Assembly: GCA_934370915.1 (NCBI GenBank)
Contig: CAKRNI010000063.1
Span: 1-12,502, forward strand
Direction of reading: 5' to 3'
DNA: 12,502 nucleotides
From: an uncultured Lachnospiraceae bacterium
GTDB taxonomy: Bacteria; Bacillota; Clostridia; Lachnospirales; Lachnospiraceae
Shown here: piece by piece, positions 1 to 7,190 of the stretch
How the letters are laid out: every line of letters starts with the position of its first letter
How positions within the stretch are numbered: position 1 is the first letter of the stretch
Program-made: the position numbers and the translations under genes
Notes under the pieces: generated by a model
Told to the model about the DNA's origin: nothing
Database searches by the model: none
What the model saw: the letters and a program-made list of their open reading frames with translations, nothing else

Positions 1-1097
1 CAGCCTTTGTTTACATAACTGGAGTTTCTGTTCTCGTAAACGCTGGCGAACGTCGGATCATATGCCGCGTTTACATCGGAGGAGAGGCAGATGGAATGGC
101 GCAGAACGGTCTTTGTGTCCGCCCCAAAGCTCTCCGCAAGGTCCTCAACCACATGGTGGACGTAGTCGGAGTGAAGTCCCGTATTTCCGACGGAACCGAT
201 CTCTTCCTTATCGGTAAGGATCGTGAATGTGGTGTGTTCCGGGTTCTCCGCAGCGATCTCCGCCATCAGCGCTGTGTACGCGCACACACGGTCATCCTGT
301 CCGTAGGAACCGATAAGGCCGCGGTCCAGTCCGATATCGACCGCCTTGTAAGCCGGTACCATCTCGATCTCCGCCCGGGTGAAATCCTTTTCCGTGATTC
401 CATAGCGCTCGTTCAGAAGCTTCATCGCAAGAAGCTTTGTCGGGTTCTTGATCTTCTCATTCTCCTCGTCATGGTATGGGATGGAGCCGATGATGATGTT
501 CAGTTCCTCTCCCTTTAAGCCCTCACTGAGTTTTCTTCCATTCTGCTCCGCCGCAAGGTGTGGGAGAAGGTCTGTCACGCAGAACTGCGGATCGCCCTCT
601 TTCTCGCCGATGGAGATCTCAACGACCTCACCGTCCGCCTTTATGACAACGCCGTGCATGGATAACGGCACGGTTCCCCACTGGTATTTGCGGATTCCAC
701 CGTAGTAGTGCGGCTTTAAGTAGGCAATCTCATCCTTTTCAAATAACGGATTCGGCTTCAGATCCAGACGCGGGGAATCAATGTGGGCGCCGTTCATTCG
801 CAGGCCCTCGTTCAGATCCTTTGTTCCGATCGTGGAAGCAATGATCGCCTTCTTGCGGTTTACCCAGTAGATCTTATCGCCCGCCTTGTAGGATTCCTTC
901 GGGTCAAATTCCCTGTAACCGGCATTCTTCAGGATCGCCACTGCCTTTTTCACGCATTCTCTCTCGGTCTTTCCCTCATTTAAGAATTCCTTGTAGCCCT
1001 CGCAGAAATCCTGCGCCTCGGGAATCTGCTCCGGCGCTTTTTCTCCGATATGCGGAGCTTCCCAGAGAAGTGCTTTTTCCAAATCTTTGCCGTTCAT
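1..1097 (-). CDS. M18 family aminopeptidase (aspartyl/leucyl aminopeptidase type), C-terminus cut by window edge
   Basis: A zinc metallopeptidase that removes N-terminal residues from peptides in the cytoplasm. About 365 of an expected ~465 residues are visible; the reading frame stays open to base 1. Family motifs are clear: NGAHIDSPRLDLKP with metal-ligand His105 and Asp107, GSYGQDDRVCAY with bridging Asp269, TDKEEIGSVGNTG with the catalytic/ligand Glu pair 298-299, and LSSDVNAAYDP near the cut end. The start at 1097 is set by GGAGG nine bases upstream. It is the last visible gene of a four-gene operon and follows dtd after 36 bases. The N-terminal sequence resembles the clostridial 'M18 aminopeptidase 1' (ApeA) subgroup more than ApeB; this is from memory, so no symbol is given. 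Substrate preference cannot be read from the sequence. Family assignment is secure. Confidence 0.95.
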   Translation of the reverse strand, partial: MNGKDLEKALLWEAPHIGEKAPEQIPEAQDFCEGYKEFLNEGKTERECVKKAVAILKNAGYREFDPKESYKAGDKIYWVNRKKAIIASTIGTKDLNEGLRMNGAHIDSPRLDLKPNPLFEKDEIAYLKPHYYGGIRKYQWGTVPLSMHGVVIKADGEVVEISIGEKEGDPQFCVTDLLPHLAAEQNGRKLSEGLKGEELNIIIGSIPYHDEENEKIKNPTKLLAMKLLNERYGITEKDFTRAEIEMVPAYKAVDIGLDRGLIGSYGQDDRVCAYTALMAEIAAENPEHTTFTILTDKEEIGSVGNTGLHSDYVHHVVEDLAESFGADTKTVLRHSICLSSDVNAAYDPTFASVYENRNSSYVNKG

Positions 1098-1133
1098 GCT
1101 AAAAAACCTCCGTATTTGTATTATTTTACTGTC

Positions 1134-1589
1134 CTATTTTGTGAACAGATCCCTGCTGTCGAGCATCAGCGTAAATGGTCCGTCATTTAACAGCTCCACC
1201 TTCATATCTGCCCCAAACTCTCCATGTGCCACCTTCTCCACATGCATCTTGCACCGCTCCATAAAATATTCGTAGAGACGGTTCGCGTGGTCCGGCGCTC
1301 CGGCATCCGTGAAACTCGGGCGATTGCCCTTTCTGCAGTCCGCGTACAGCGTAAACTGGCTTACTACAAGAATCTCACCGCCAACATCCTGAAGCGACCG
1401 GTTTGTCTTTCCGTCCTCATCCTCAAAAATGCGAAGCCTGCAGATCTTGTCCGCCATCTTGTCCGCGGTACCCTCATCGTCCGTGTCGGAAACTCCGAGC
1501 AGGATCAGAAATCCCTGTCCGATCGATCCCGTCTCCTTTCCGTCCACATGGACTGACGCATGTTTCACTCTCTGTAATACGACTCTCAT
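1134..1589 (-). CDS. dtd: D-aminoacyl-tRNA deacylase (D-Tyr-tRNA deacylase)
   Basis: Cytoplasmic proofreading enzyme that hydrolyses D-amino acids (and glycine from mischarged tRNA-Ala) off tRNA, keeping D-residues out of translation. At 151 residues it is full length for the family. It starts with the typical MRVVLQRV strand and carries both signature elements: SQFTLYAD (residues 77-84), and NDGPFT (135-140), which contains the Gly-Pro pair that in this family forms the cross-subunit cis-proline selectivity motif. The start at 1589 has GAGGAAAG about seven bases upstream. It sits 29 bases after the alarmone synthetase and 36 bases before the M18 peptidase. In Bacillus, dtd directly follows the bifunctional relA; here it follows a small alarmone synthetase, so the link between (p)ppGpp synthesis and dtd is kept with a different synthetase. 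A stem-loop lies in the upstream spacer. Confidence 0.97.
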   Translation of the reverse strand: MRVVLQRVKHASVHVDGKETGSIGQGFLILLGVSDTDDEGTADKMADKICRLRIFEDEDGKTNRSLQDVGGEILVVSQFTLYADCRKGNRPSFTDAGAPDHANRLYEYFMERCKMHVEKVAHGEFGADMKVELLNDGPFTLMLDSRDLFTK

Positions 1590-1605
1590 GTACTTTCCTC
1601 ATGAT

Positions 1606-1640
1606 CGCAGGAAACGCCCTAAGTTGGACCGTTTCCTGCG
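1606..1640 (-). promoter_or_regulatory. Perfect 11-bp stem-loop across the alarmone synthetase stop / dtd leader
   Basis: CGCAGGAAACG at 1606-1616 is the exact reverse complement of 1630-1640, with a 13-base loop that holds the synthetase TAG stop (1619-1621). On the mRNA the 3' arm ends about 10 bases before the GAGG of dtd. No U-run follows, so it is not a standard terminator. It could modulate coupling, ribosome access to dtd or mRNA processing. The hairpin is seen directly; its role is inference. Confidence 0.6.
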
Positions 1641-2338
1641 AGTTCTTCCTGTTTTCTTTCTATTTTTTCACGTTCCCGCTGCTTCTCTTCCTTGAGACGG
1701 CGTTCCTCCTCCTCGACCGCCAGAATCGCCTGATTTAAGGAGAACATCTTCATATCCAGCATATCCACCATATCGGCGCAGGACTTTAACTCCCGTTCCA
1801 GATAATCCGGTGCTTTTCCCTCAAATTTGTAAGCGATCTTGTGTTCCAGAGAGGCCCAGAAATCCATGGCGATCGTTCTGATCTGGATCTCCACCTTCGT
1901 ATCCCGTTTTCCCTCTGACAGATAGACCGGGATCGTCACCACCATATGGTAACTCTTGTATCCGTTCGCCTTCGGGTATTTAATGTAGTCTTTGACGTGC
2001 AGGACCGTGATATCCGCCTGTCTGGCGATCATATCCGCGATCGGATAAATATCGGACATGAAGGAACAGATGATCCGGATTCCCGCGATATCATTTAAGT
2101 GCTCCACCATATTGTCGATCGTGACTTCACATCCATCGTTCTTCAGCTTTTTCACGATGCTCTCCGGTGTCTTCAGCCGGGATGTGATATGCTCGATCGG
2201 ATTGTAATTGTATAGCTGTATAAATTCATTGTTTAAGATCTCGATCTTCGTGTTGATGGATTTCAACGCTGAGCTGTATAAAAACATCGTTGATTTCCAC
2301 TGATCGATCTGATCAAAGCCTCCAGACTCTTTCGTCAT
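1619..2338 (-). CDS. Small alarmone synthetase, RelQ/RelP (YjbM/YwaC) type GTP pyrophosphokinase
   Basis: Transfers pyrophosphate from ATP to GDP/GTP to make (p)ppGpp. It is synthetase-only: there is no HD hydrolase, TGS or ACT domain. In 239 residues the synthetase blocks are DIAGIRI (83-89), NGYKSYH (125-131; the Tyr stacks on the guanine in the family), VEIQIRT (149-155, with Glu150 the expected catalytic/Mg residue) and EHKIAYK (165-171). The C-terminus (about 208-232) is a Glu/Lys/Arg-rich coiled coil. The start at 2338 is preferred: AAGGGGG lies eight bases upstream and the protein then begins close to the family alignment. An in-frame ATG at 2380, with AAGGA eight bases upstream, would add 14 residues and cannot be excluded. 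It lies between the S1 protein and dtd, within one operon. Such enzymes usually respond through transcription or allostery; which one applies here is not visible. Confidence 0.93.
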   Translation of the reverse strand: MTKESGGFDQIDQWKSTMFLYSSALKSINTKIEILNNEFIQLYNYNPIEHITSRLKTPESIVKKLKNDGCEVTIDNMVEHLNDIAGIRIICSFMSDIYPIADMIARQADITVLHVKDYIKYPKANGYKSYHMVVTIPVYLSEGKRDTKVEIQIRTIAMDFWASLEHKIAYKFEGKAPDYLERELKSCADMVDMLDMKMFSLNQAILAVEEEERRLKEEKQREREKIERKQEELAGNGPT

Positions 2339-2406
2339 GATGACGCCCCCTTTCTTTGCAGCCGGGAACGTTCCGTCCATGTGACCATTCCTTCACACGT
2401 TCCTGA

Positions 2407-3303
2407 CTACAGCTTCAGACCCTTTAAGAGGTCCGCAAGACCTGTGCTTGCCTGACCTTCTTCCTTATATCCGTAAGTGTCCTCAGCTTCTCTCTCCGCT
2501 TCCTCCTCGATCAGCTCCTTCATGGACAGGCTGATCCTGTTGTCTGCGACAGAGATGATCTTCACCCGTACTTCCTGTCCCTCTTTCAGAACAGCGCCCG
2601 GATGCTTGATCCGCTTTGTGCTGATCTGGGAAATGTGGAGAAGACCGGTGAGTCCGTTCTCTAACTCAACGAATGCGCCGTAATCCTTTAAGGTCTCAAC
2701 CGTACCGTTCATAACTGCGCCGACTTCACATTTTGCAATTCTTTTATTTGTCTCTTCCTGTTTCTTCTCTCTCGCTGCCTCACGGCCGGATAATACGAGA
2801 CGGTGTGTCTCCTCGTCAGCGGTGATAACGGTTACATCGATGGTCTTTCCGTCGAATTCCTTCAGATCTTCCACATACTCAGCGCTCAGACGGGAGGCCG
2901 GGATAAATCCGCGGATTCCTTCCAGATACGCAACGGCACCTGCGTTTACGATCTCGGCGATCTTTACCGGAACGACCGTGCGTTCTTCCATCATCGCTTT
3001 CAGTTTATCCCATGCGAGGACCTGATTTGCTTCCTTCTTTGAGAGGACCATATTTCCCTCACCGTCGTTTGTGGCCATCACAGTCGCTGTGATCTCGTCA
3101 CCCGGGTGGATCATTTCCGCCATATTGAAATCAGGATCCTCACTTAAATCTTCCCTGCGGATCACGCCGTCCGCATAGGTCTTTAAATCCACGATCACCG
3201 CATCATCTGTCACATCGATAACGGTACCTGTCACAACATCTCCAACTCTGATTTTTTTAAGGGACGCTTCTAACTCCTCTTTGTAATCGTCCATGGATTC
3301 CAT
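2407..3303 (-). CDS. S1 RNA-binding domain protein (three S1 repeats), ribosomal S1-like
   Basis: A cytoplasmic RNA-binding protein of 298 residues built from three S1 (OB-fold) repeats at roughly 18-90, 108-176 and 192-264. The third is the most canonical: GAVMNGTVETLKDYGAFVEL followed by GLLHISQIS. Short linkers between the repeats are charged, and the tail (265-298) is acidic, ending DLLKGLKL. Clostridial S1-like proteins of this size are commonly annotated as 30S ribosomal protein S1, but they are shorter than the six-repeat E. coli RpsA, so a true ribosomal role is not certain. GGAG nine bases upstream supports the start at 3303; Met4 is an unlikely alternative. It is the first gene of a minus-strand operon with the alarmone synthetase, dtd and the M18 peptidase, and is divergent from the PHP gene. 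No confident promoter was found for it. Confidence 0.9.
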   Translation of the reverse strand: MESMDDYKEELEASLKKIRVGDVVTGTVIDVTDDAVIVDLKTYADGVIRREDLSEDPDFNMAEMIHPGDEITATVMATNDGEGNMVLSKKEANQVLAWDKLKAMMEERTVVPVKIAEIVNAGAVAYLEGIRGFIPASRLSAEYVEDLKEFDGKTIDVTVITADEETHRLVLSGREAAREKKQEETNKRIAKCEVGAVMNGTVETLKDYGAFVELENGLTGLLHISQISTKRIKHPGAVLKEGQEVRVKIISVADNRISLSMKELIEEEAEREAEDTYGYKEEGQASTGLADLLKGLKL

Positions 3304-3381
3304 ATGTCATCTCTCCTTTTCTCACTGTCTGATCATATTTCGTTTCATTTCTTTCTCTATTTAACCATATTCTGTGAATAT

Positions 3382-3416
3382 TTGCCATAGTTTTCACAAA
3401 AATTTTATGATAAAAT
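3382..3416 (+). promoter_or_regulatory. Promoter of the PHP phosphatase gene with palindrome over the -10
   Basis: TTGCCA (3382-3387) and TATGAT (3406-3411) are separated by 18 bases, giving a plausible sigma-A promoter about 95 bases upstream of the ATG. ATTTTAT-G-ATAAAAT (3402-3416) is a perfect 15-bp palindrome covering the -10. It could be a repressor site, or only AT-rich symmetry. Confidence 0.5.
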
Positions 3417-3511
3417 GTGCATAGTGATTATGGAATCAATATCATTTGCTATCATCGATCCCTATGACGCATGTCACAGAAACACAGGATCAGATTTTGG
3501 AGGCACTTACC

Positions 3512-4240
3512 ATGAAAGATTATGCGGACCTGCATACCCATACCATCGCCAGCGGACATGCCTATGGAACCATCACGGAGATGGTCCATGCCGCTGCCTT
3601 AAAAAAACTGCCGATCCTCGGCATCACGGAACATGCCCCGTCTATGCCGGGGAGCTGCGGAGAGATGCAGTTTTGTAACTTCAGGGTGATCCCGCCGATT
3701 CTTGAGGGCGTCCGTCTTTTATTCGGCTGCGAGCTCAATATCGTGGATTACAAAGGAACCATCGACCTTTCTGAGCGAATGTTAAAACGGTTATCCTACA
3801 CGATCGCCAGTCTTCACGACCTCTGCCTGAAGCCCGGAACAAAAGAAGAAAATACCTTTGCGGTCGTCACGGCGTTAAAAAATCCCCATGTAACGATCCT
3901 CGGACATCCGGATGACGGAAAATTTCCGTTGGATTACGAGACTGTCGTCCATGCGGCAAAGGAAAATCACCGGCTGATTGAACTCAATAACACCTCCCTG
4001 ACCCCGGGCAGCTCCCGCATCCACGCATATGAAAATGACCGGATCCTTCTTCCGCTCTGCGCAGAGTATCAGGTTCCGGTGATCATGAACAGCGATGCCC
4101 ACTTTACGACCGCTGTCGGTGACCACGCGCGGGCGGAGGCTCTCTTAAGGGAACTGCATTTTCCGGAGGAACTGATCGCGAACTATCATCCGGAGATTTT
4201 GAAAGAATATATCCCGGATCTGGCGGATTTTCAGGGCTGA
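3512..4240 (+). CDS. PHP-domain metallophosphatase, YcdX-like
   Basis: Cytoplasmic phosphoesterase of the PHP superfamily with a trinuclear metal site. The 242 residues match the YcdX layout position by position: HTH at 8-10, His16, His41 (TEHAP), Glu74 (CELNI), His102 (SLHD), His132 (GHPDDG), Asp195 and His197 (NSDAH). All nine metal ligands known from E. coli YcdX are present at nearly the same residue numbers. The start at 3512 is chosen because TGGAGG lies eight bases upstream and the protein then begins MKDYADLHTHT; a longer in-frame start at 3446 would add 22 residues unlike the family. It is a monocistronic plus-strand gene, divergent from the S1 operon and followed by hairpins. The physiological substrate is unknown. 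Histidinol-phosphatase (HisK) is a related alternative but normally has a different ligand spacing. Confidence 0.93.
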   Translation: MKDYADLHTHTIASGHAYGTITEMVHAAALKKLPILGITEHAPSMPGSCGEMQFCNFRVIPPILEGVRLLFGCELNIVDYKGTIDLSERMLKRLSYTIASLHDLCLKPGTKEENTFAVVTALKNPHVTILGHPDDGKFPLDYETVVHAAKENHRLIELNNTSLTPGSSRIHAYENDRILLPLCAEYQVPVIMNSDAHFTTAVGDHARAEALLRELHFPEELIANYHPEILKEYIPDLADFQG

Positions 4241-4305
4241 TATATCGGTTGGACCTGGATCCCGCCCGGTCATCTGCGACAATCTGCCAATTATTAAGGT
4301 AAAAT

Positions 4306-4436
4306 GTGCCTTGGCGCATTCTCGCGTCTCGCGCGGTCGCTTGCGACACTCTGCATCATCTCGCAAGTGCGCATCAGTGGCACATCAGTGCCTTTTGTGT
4401 AACAGGGAATTCCCCGGAATTTCCTGTTACACAAAA
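4306..4436. repeat. Structured non-coding block: tandem repeats, short palindromes and a 44-bp near-perfect palindrome
   Basis: No gene fits here. Directly visible: a tandem TCTCGCG pair (4320-4333); GTCGC-TT-GCGAC (4336-4347); CTTGCGA (4340-4346) with its complement TCGCAAG (4361-4367); a tandem 11-mer GCRCATCAGTG (4369-4390, one mismatch); hairpin GGCAC-ATCA-GTGCC followed by TTTT (4379-4396); and a 21-bp-arm palindrome (4393-4413 / 4416-4436, one G:T pair, two-base centre). The density suggests a mobile or interspersed intergenic repeat, or a folded RNA. Only copy-number searching would tell which. Confidence 0.6.
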
Positions 4437-4473
4437 ACGGCTGCGAAGTATCATTTCACTTCACAGCCGTTTT
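4434..4473. terminator. Bidirectional terminator between PHP gene and secreted-protein gene
   Basis: AAAACGGCTG (4434-4443) pairs perfectly with CAGCCGTTTT (4464-4473). Inside, GAAGT pairs with ACTTC after one C-A mismatch, around an 8-base loop. U-runs occur on both strands (TTTT on plus, TTTTT on minus), so it can end both converging transcripts. Confidence 0.85.
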
Positions 4474-4498
4474 CTCATTCGTAAAAATCTTTTCAGAA

Positions 4499-4942
4499 CT
4501 ACTTTAATAACTTATCGACCTTTTCCCACAGCGCCTGCAGTTCCTTCTGATCGCTCAGGCGGTCCTTCTGGATCCGAATAATATTCTCCAGCGCCGCATT
4601 CGCACCATCAGCGTTTAACTTTGCATCACAGGTCTTTTTCGCTTTTGTGTACGGATCCATGCTCTCCTGATCCTCTTCCTGCTCCGTCTGGAGCTTCTGG
4701 ATCTTATCCACAAGTTTCACCGCCTCGTCCGACGGGTTCTTTACATCCTGCCAGTTTAAAAGATGGGTGTTATTCTCCGCATTGATCGTATCCAGTGCGA
4801 TACTATTCTTTAACATCGTTTTCCAGTTGTCCGAGATTGCCGTCTCATACGTCTGCTTCGCGGTCTTATTATCCGCAAAAGCAGTTACCGGCATTCCCGC
4901 AAGACATACCAGAAGACTGAACAAAAATAAAAGCCGTTTCAT
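4499..4942 (-). CDS. Small secreted alpha-helical protein, unknown function
   Basis: 147 residues, family not recognised. Residues 1-23 form a typical signal peptide: MKRLL, a hydrophobic core, then TAFA before Asp24, giving a likely signal peptidase I site. The core Cys lacks a lipobox Gly/Ala before it, so a lipoprotein is unlikely. The mature part (about 124 residues) is rich in Glu, Asp, Lys, Gln and Asn, with one Cys (in KTCDAKL). Its heptad-like stretches predict long helices. GAGGAGG eight bases upstream sets the start at 4942. It lies 57 bases downstream of the histidine kinase on the same strand. An operator-like repeat identical at 19/20 to the one before the response regulator lies about 90 bases upstream. 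Context suggests an envelope-stress effector or periplasm-like accessory/feedback protein of the two-component system, but that role is inference only. Confidence 0.85.
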   Translation of the reverse strand: MKRLLFLFSLLVCLAGMPVTAFADNKTAKQTYETAISDNWKTMLKNSIALDTINAENNTHLLNWQDVKNPSDEAVKLVDKIQKLQTEQEEDQESMDPYTKAKKTCDAKLNADGANAALENIIRIQKDRLSDQKELQALWEKVDKLLK

Positions 4943-4963
4943 TATCGTGTCCTCCTCTGCTGC

Positions 4964-4998
4964 AAGCTGATAACAGATCTTTGAGCTGTTACCAGCTT
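4964..4998 (-). promoter_or_regulatory. Stem-loop between kinase gene and secreted-protein gene
   Basis: AAGCTG-A-TAACAG (4964-4976) pairs with CTGTTA-C-CAGCTT (4986-4998): 12 pairs with one mismatch and a 9-base loop. No U-run follows in either direction, so it is not a classical terminator. It begins right after the kinase stop codon and may act as an mRNA processing or stability element, or as part of the secreted gene leader. Confidence 0.55.
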
Positions 4999-5028
4999 AT
5001 CACACTTCTGTCCATTCTTCTACGGCAA
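4999..5028 (-). promoter_or_regulatory. Candidate promoter for the secreted protein inside the kinase 3' end
   Basis: On the minus strand TTGCCG (5023-5028) and TGTGAT (4999-5004) are 18 bases apart. Taken alone the match is weak (4/6 for the -10). It gains weight because the operator-like repeat 5031-5050 ends only two bases upstream of the -35, mimicking the layout before the response regulator. Suboptimal boxes are expected if activation by a PhoB-type regulator is required. Confidence 0.4.
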
Positions 5029-6445
5029 AGCTGCGGCAATCCTGCGGCAGTATGATCATAAATATGGCACCTTCCGGCGAACTTTCTGCCGCAATATTGC
5101 CGCCCATGTACTCCATGGAGCGCTTCGCAATCGAAAGCCCCAGCCCGTGATTTCCATTTTTCCCTTTATAAAAGCGGTCGAACAGATGAGGAAGATCGGC
5201 TTCTGAAATTCCAGGTCCATCGTCCCGTATCGTGATCTTTAACCGGTCTCCGTCCGCCTCCACAGAGATCTGAACAGTCTCCTTCGCGTACCGGATACAG
5301 TTTGACGTCACATTCGAAAAGGCCCGGCCAAGCAGCATCACATCCGAAATAATCTTATGCTCATCCCCCGGCAGAAATTCCAGTTTTATTTTTTTCTGAT
5401 ACGCAAGTCCCTCAAGGCGCTCGATCTGGTCTTCAATATATTCCCGGATCCCAAGCTCCACAGGTACCACCTGATACCGCATCTGGTCCATTCTCGTGAG
5501 CGTCAGGATTCCGTCAACCACCTCCGTCAGGCGGCTGCTCTCGTCTAAGATCACTCCGGCCGCCTGAAAGACATCCTCAAAGACACCTCTCTGGATGCCC
5601 TGGGCATAGCCGCTGATGGACATGAGCGGTGTTCTGAGCTCATGTGAGGCGTTCTGGAAAAACACGCGTTCCGCCTCATCCGCCTTTAAGAGGTTATCCT
5701 GCATCTGGTTGATCTCATTTTCCAGCTCGTAGAGCTCTTTTACGTTGGTCCCGGTCTCCACTCTCTTAAATTTCTTCTCACCGATTCCGCGGGCTGCCTC
5801 ACAGAGACGGCTCACCGGGTCCGAGATACTTCCGGCTACAAACCAGAACAGTACGATGGAGACACCTGCCATAGCCCCCATGATCATGAGTACCAGTCGT
5901 GACACTTCTTTTAAGATCACACTGGTGTCATGGATCGGACAGTACAGAAGGACATTCTGGACACGGCCGGGCCGGTTCTGCCCTACATCCAGGAAATAGA
6001 GCATATATTTTGTTTCACCGATGGTCTCCTCCGTAATCTCTCCGCTCTCAAAAGCCGGATCATTTCCGGTCATCCTCGTCAGGAACTCCGAATACATCTG
6101 GGTCATCTCCGGCTGATCATCGTAGTTTTTCGGATACAGCACCCGGTAATTCTTTCCGATCACCAGCATCTTTGACTCCCCGGACTCCGTCTGCGCCGCA
6201 TTTTTCAGGGCATTCAGGAGACTTCCCCTGTCATCCCGGGCCTCACTCTCGTCCGGTACGTCCAGATTGCTGTACTCACCCGCCAGCTCCTCCACGGTCT
6301 TCACCATCTGTCCAAGGTCCCTCTTCGCGTTGTAGGTCATATGCCCGTCCAGCGCGTAGCTGAACACGAACCAGGCTGCCAGCGGAAACGCGATCAGAAG
6401 GAACATCACCGGAAGGAATATTTTCATCCGGATACTTAATTTCAT
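5000..6445 (-). CDS. Membrane sensor histidine kinase (HAMP-HisKA-HATPase)
   Basis: Senses an extracellular signal and phosphorylates the upstream response regulator. In 481 residues: TM1 about 9-31, an extracytoplasmic sensor about 33-183, TM2 about 184-207, HAMP about 208-260, H-box FFQNASHELRTPL with phosphoacceptor His268, N-box NVTSNCIRYAKE (378-389), DDGPGIS (408-414), LFDRFYKG (421-428) and the Gly-rich GNHGLGLSIAK lid (431-441). The start at 6445 forms ATGA with the regulator stop, with GGAGGAGAGG just upstream. A further in-frame ATG 13 codons upstream lies inside the regulator gene and is rejected. A short tail after the usual terminal Leu-Pro (QDCRSFAVEEWTEV) is encoded by the operator-like repeat and candidate promoter, suggesting two functions packed into that DNA. 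The sensor domain was not assigned to a family. Confidence 0.95.
   Translation of the reverse strand: MKLSIRMKIFLPVMFLLIAFPLAAWFVFSYALDGHMTYNAKRDLGQMVKTVEELAGEYSNLDVPDESEARDDRGSLLNALKNAAQTESGESKMLVIGKNYRVLYPKNYDDQPEMTQMYSEFLTRMTGNDPAFESGEITEETIGETKYMLYFLDVGQNRPGRVQNVLLYCPIHDTSVILKEVSRLVLMIMGAMAGVSIVLFWFVAGSISDPVSRLCEAARGIGEKKFKRVETGTNVKELYELENEINQMQDNLLKADEAERVFFQNASHELRTPLMSISGYAQGIQRGVFEDVFQAAGVILDESSRLTEVVDGILTLTRMDQMRYQVVPVELGIREYIEDQIERLEGLAYQKKIKLEFLPGDEHKIISDVMLLGRAFSNVTSNCIRYAKETVQISVEADGDRLKITIRDDGPGISEADLPHLFDRFYKGKNGNHGLGLSIAKRSMEYMGGNIAAESSPEGAIFMIILPQDCRSFAVEEWTEV
5031..5050. promoter_or_regulatory. Operator-like repeat, copy 2 (within the kinase coding sequence)
   Basis: CTGCGGCAATCCTGCGGCAG differs at one of 20 bases from the reverse complement of 7281-7300. 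It contains two half-sites of the near-palindrome CTGCSGCAG (reading TGCCGCAG on the minus strand) with an 11-bp period. It lies in the last kinase codons (residues 466-472, LPQDCRS) and upstream of the secreted-protein gene. No further copy was noticed in the window. Confidence 0.6.
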
Positions 6446-7146
6446 GCCTCTCCTCCACTCGTCAGGCGGAATCCATAACCCCATACCGTCTCAATCTTCA
6501 CGGTACTCTTCTGATCCTTCAGCTTCTTTCTGAGGCGCTTCACCATATCATCGACAGCCCGGGTGTCAACTTCCCTGCTGTCCACCTTCCAGAGGGATTT
6601 TAAGAGGTCATCACGACTCGCCGCATGTTCCTGACGTTCTAACATATGGCACAGGAAATCGAACTCCAGCGGTGTCAGGGCAAAATCCTCCTCCTTTAAC
6701 TTCGCGGCACGACGCTTTGGGTAGAGCTTGATATCACCGATCTCATAGAAGTCCTTCGTCTCTTCCTCCTGAGCTGAGAAGGCATCTACACGGCGGAATA
6801 ACGCCTTGACTCTCGTCACCAGCTCCAGCGGCAGGAAGGGTTTTACCATGTAATCGTCGCTTCCGAGGGTAATTCCCGTGATGCGGTCCAGCGGGGAATC
6901 CTTCGCGGAAACGATGATGATCGGTACATGGCTCGTCTTCCGGATCTGGGTGCAGACCGTCAGCCCATCCATTCCCGGCATCATAATATCGAGAATGCAG
7001 AGATCCGGCGCTTTCTTACCGAACGCCTCAAGCAGAGACTCGCCGTCCCCAAAGCACTCCACCTCATACCCCTCTTTTTCCAGAAAATTTTCTATCAGAA
7101 AACAGATGTTTTTTTCATCATCCGCCACATAGATCAGCTTTGCCAT
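6442..7146 (-). CDS. OmpR/PhoB-family response regulator
   Basis: Phosphorylation-controlled DNA-binding transcription factor of 234 residues. The receiver domain (1-about 120) has the acidic pair Asp9-Asp10, phosphoacceptor Asp53 (ILDIMMPGMDG), Ser80, Tyr99 and the Lys102-Pro103 switch (MVKPF). The winged-helix DNA-binding domain (about 135-230) has LTPLEFDFLCHML, the recognition region SREVDTRAVDDMVKRLRKKL and the wing VWGYGFRL. AGGAGG seven bases upstream supports the start at 7146. It is the first gene of the operon and overlaps the kinase by the ATGA junction, implying translational coupling. Its promoter has an extended -10 and a directly repeated site immediately upstream, the normal arrangement for class II activation by this family, so positive autoregulation is likely. 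The regulon beyond the secreted protein is unknown. Confidence 0.96.
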   Translation of the reverse strand: MAKLIYVADDEKNICFLIENFLEKEGYEVECFGDGESLLEAFGKKAPDLCILDIMMPGMDGLTVCTQIRKTSHVPIIIVSAKDSPLDRITGITLGSDDYMVKPFLPLELVTRVKALFRRVDAFSAQEEETKDFYEIGDIKLYPKRRAAKLKEEDFALTPLEFDFLCHMLERQEHAASRDDLLKSLWKVDSREVDTRAVDDMVKRLRKKLKDQKSTVKIETVWGYGFRLTSGGEA

Positions 7147-7190
7147 TCCTGTTCCTCCTGTATTTTTATTGTATGCTTAAGCCCACCGTA

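Noticed and set aside
96..983. Several plus-strand open frames
   Set aside because: They run antisense to the M18 aminopeptidase, whose minus-strand frame has all family motifs.
3446..3511. Longer PHP start
   Set aside because: The metal-binding HTH motif should be near the N-terminus; TGGAGG is placed for 3512.
4306..4436. CRISPR array or riboswitch
   Set aside because: The repeats are short, unequal and without regular spacers; no known riboswitch core was recognised.
6446..6484. Longer kinase start (13 extra residues)
   Set aside because: The extra residues lie within the regulator coding end; the ATGA overlap with GGAGGAGAGG upstream is a far better start.
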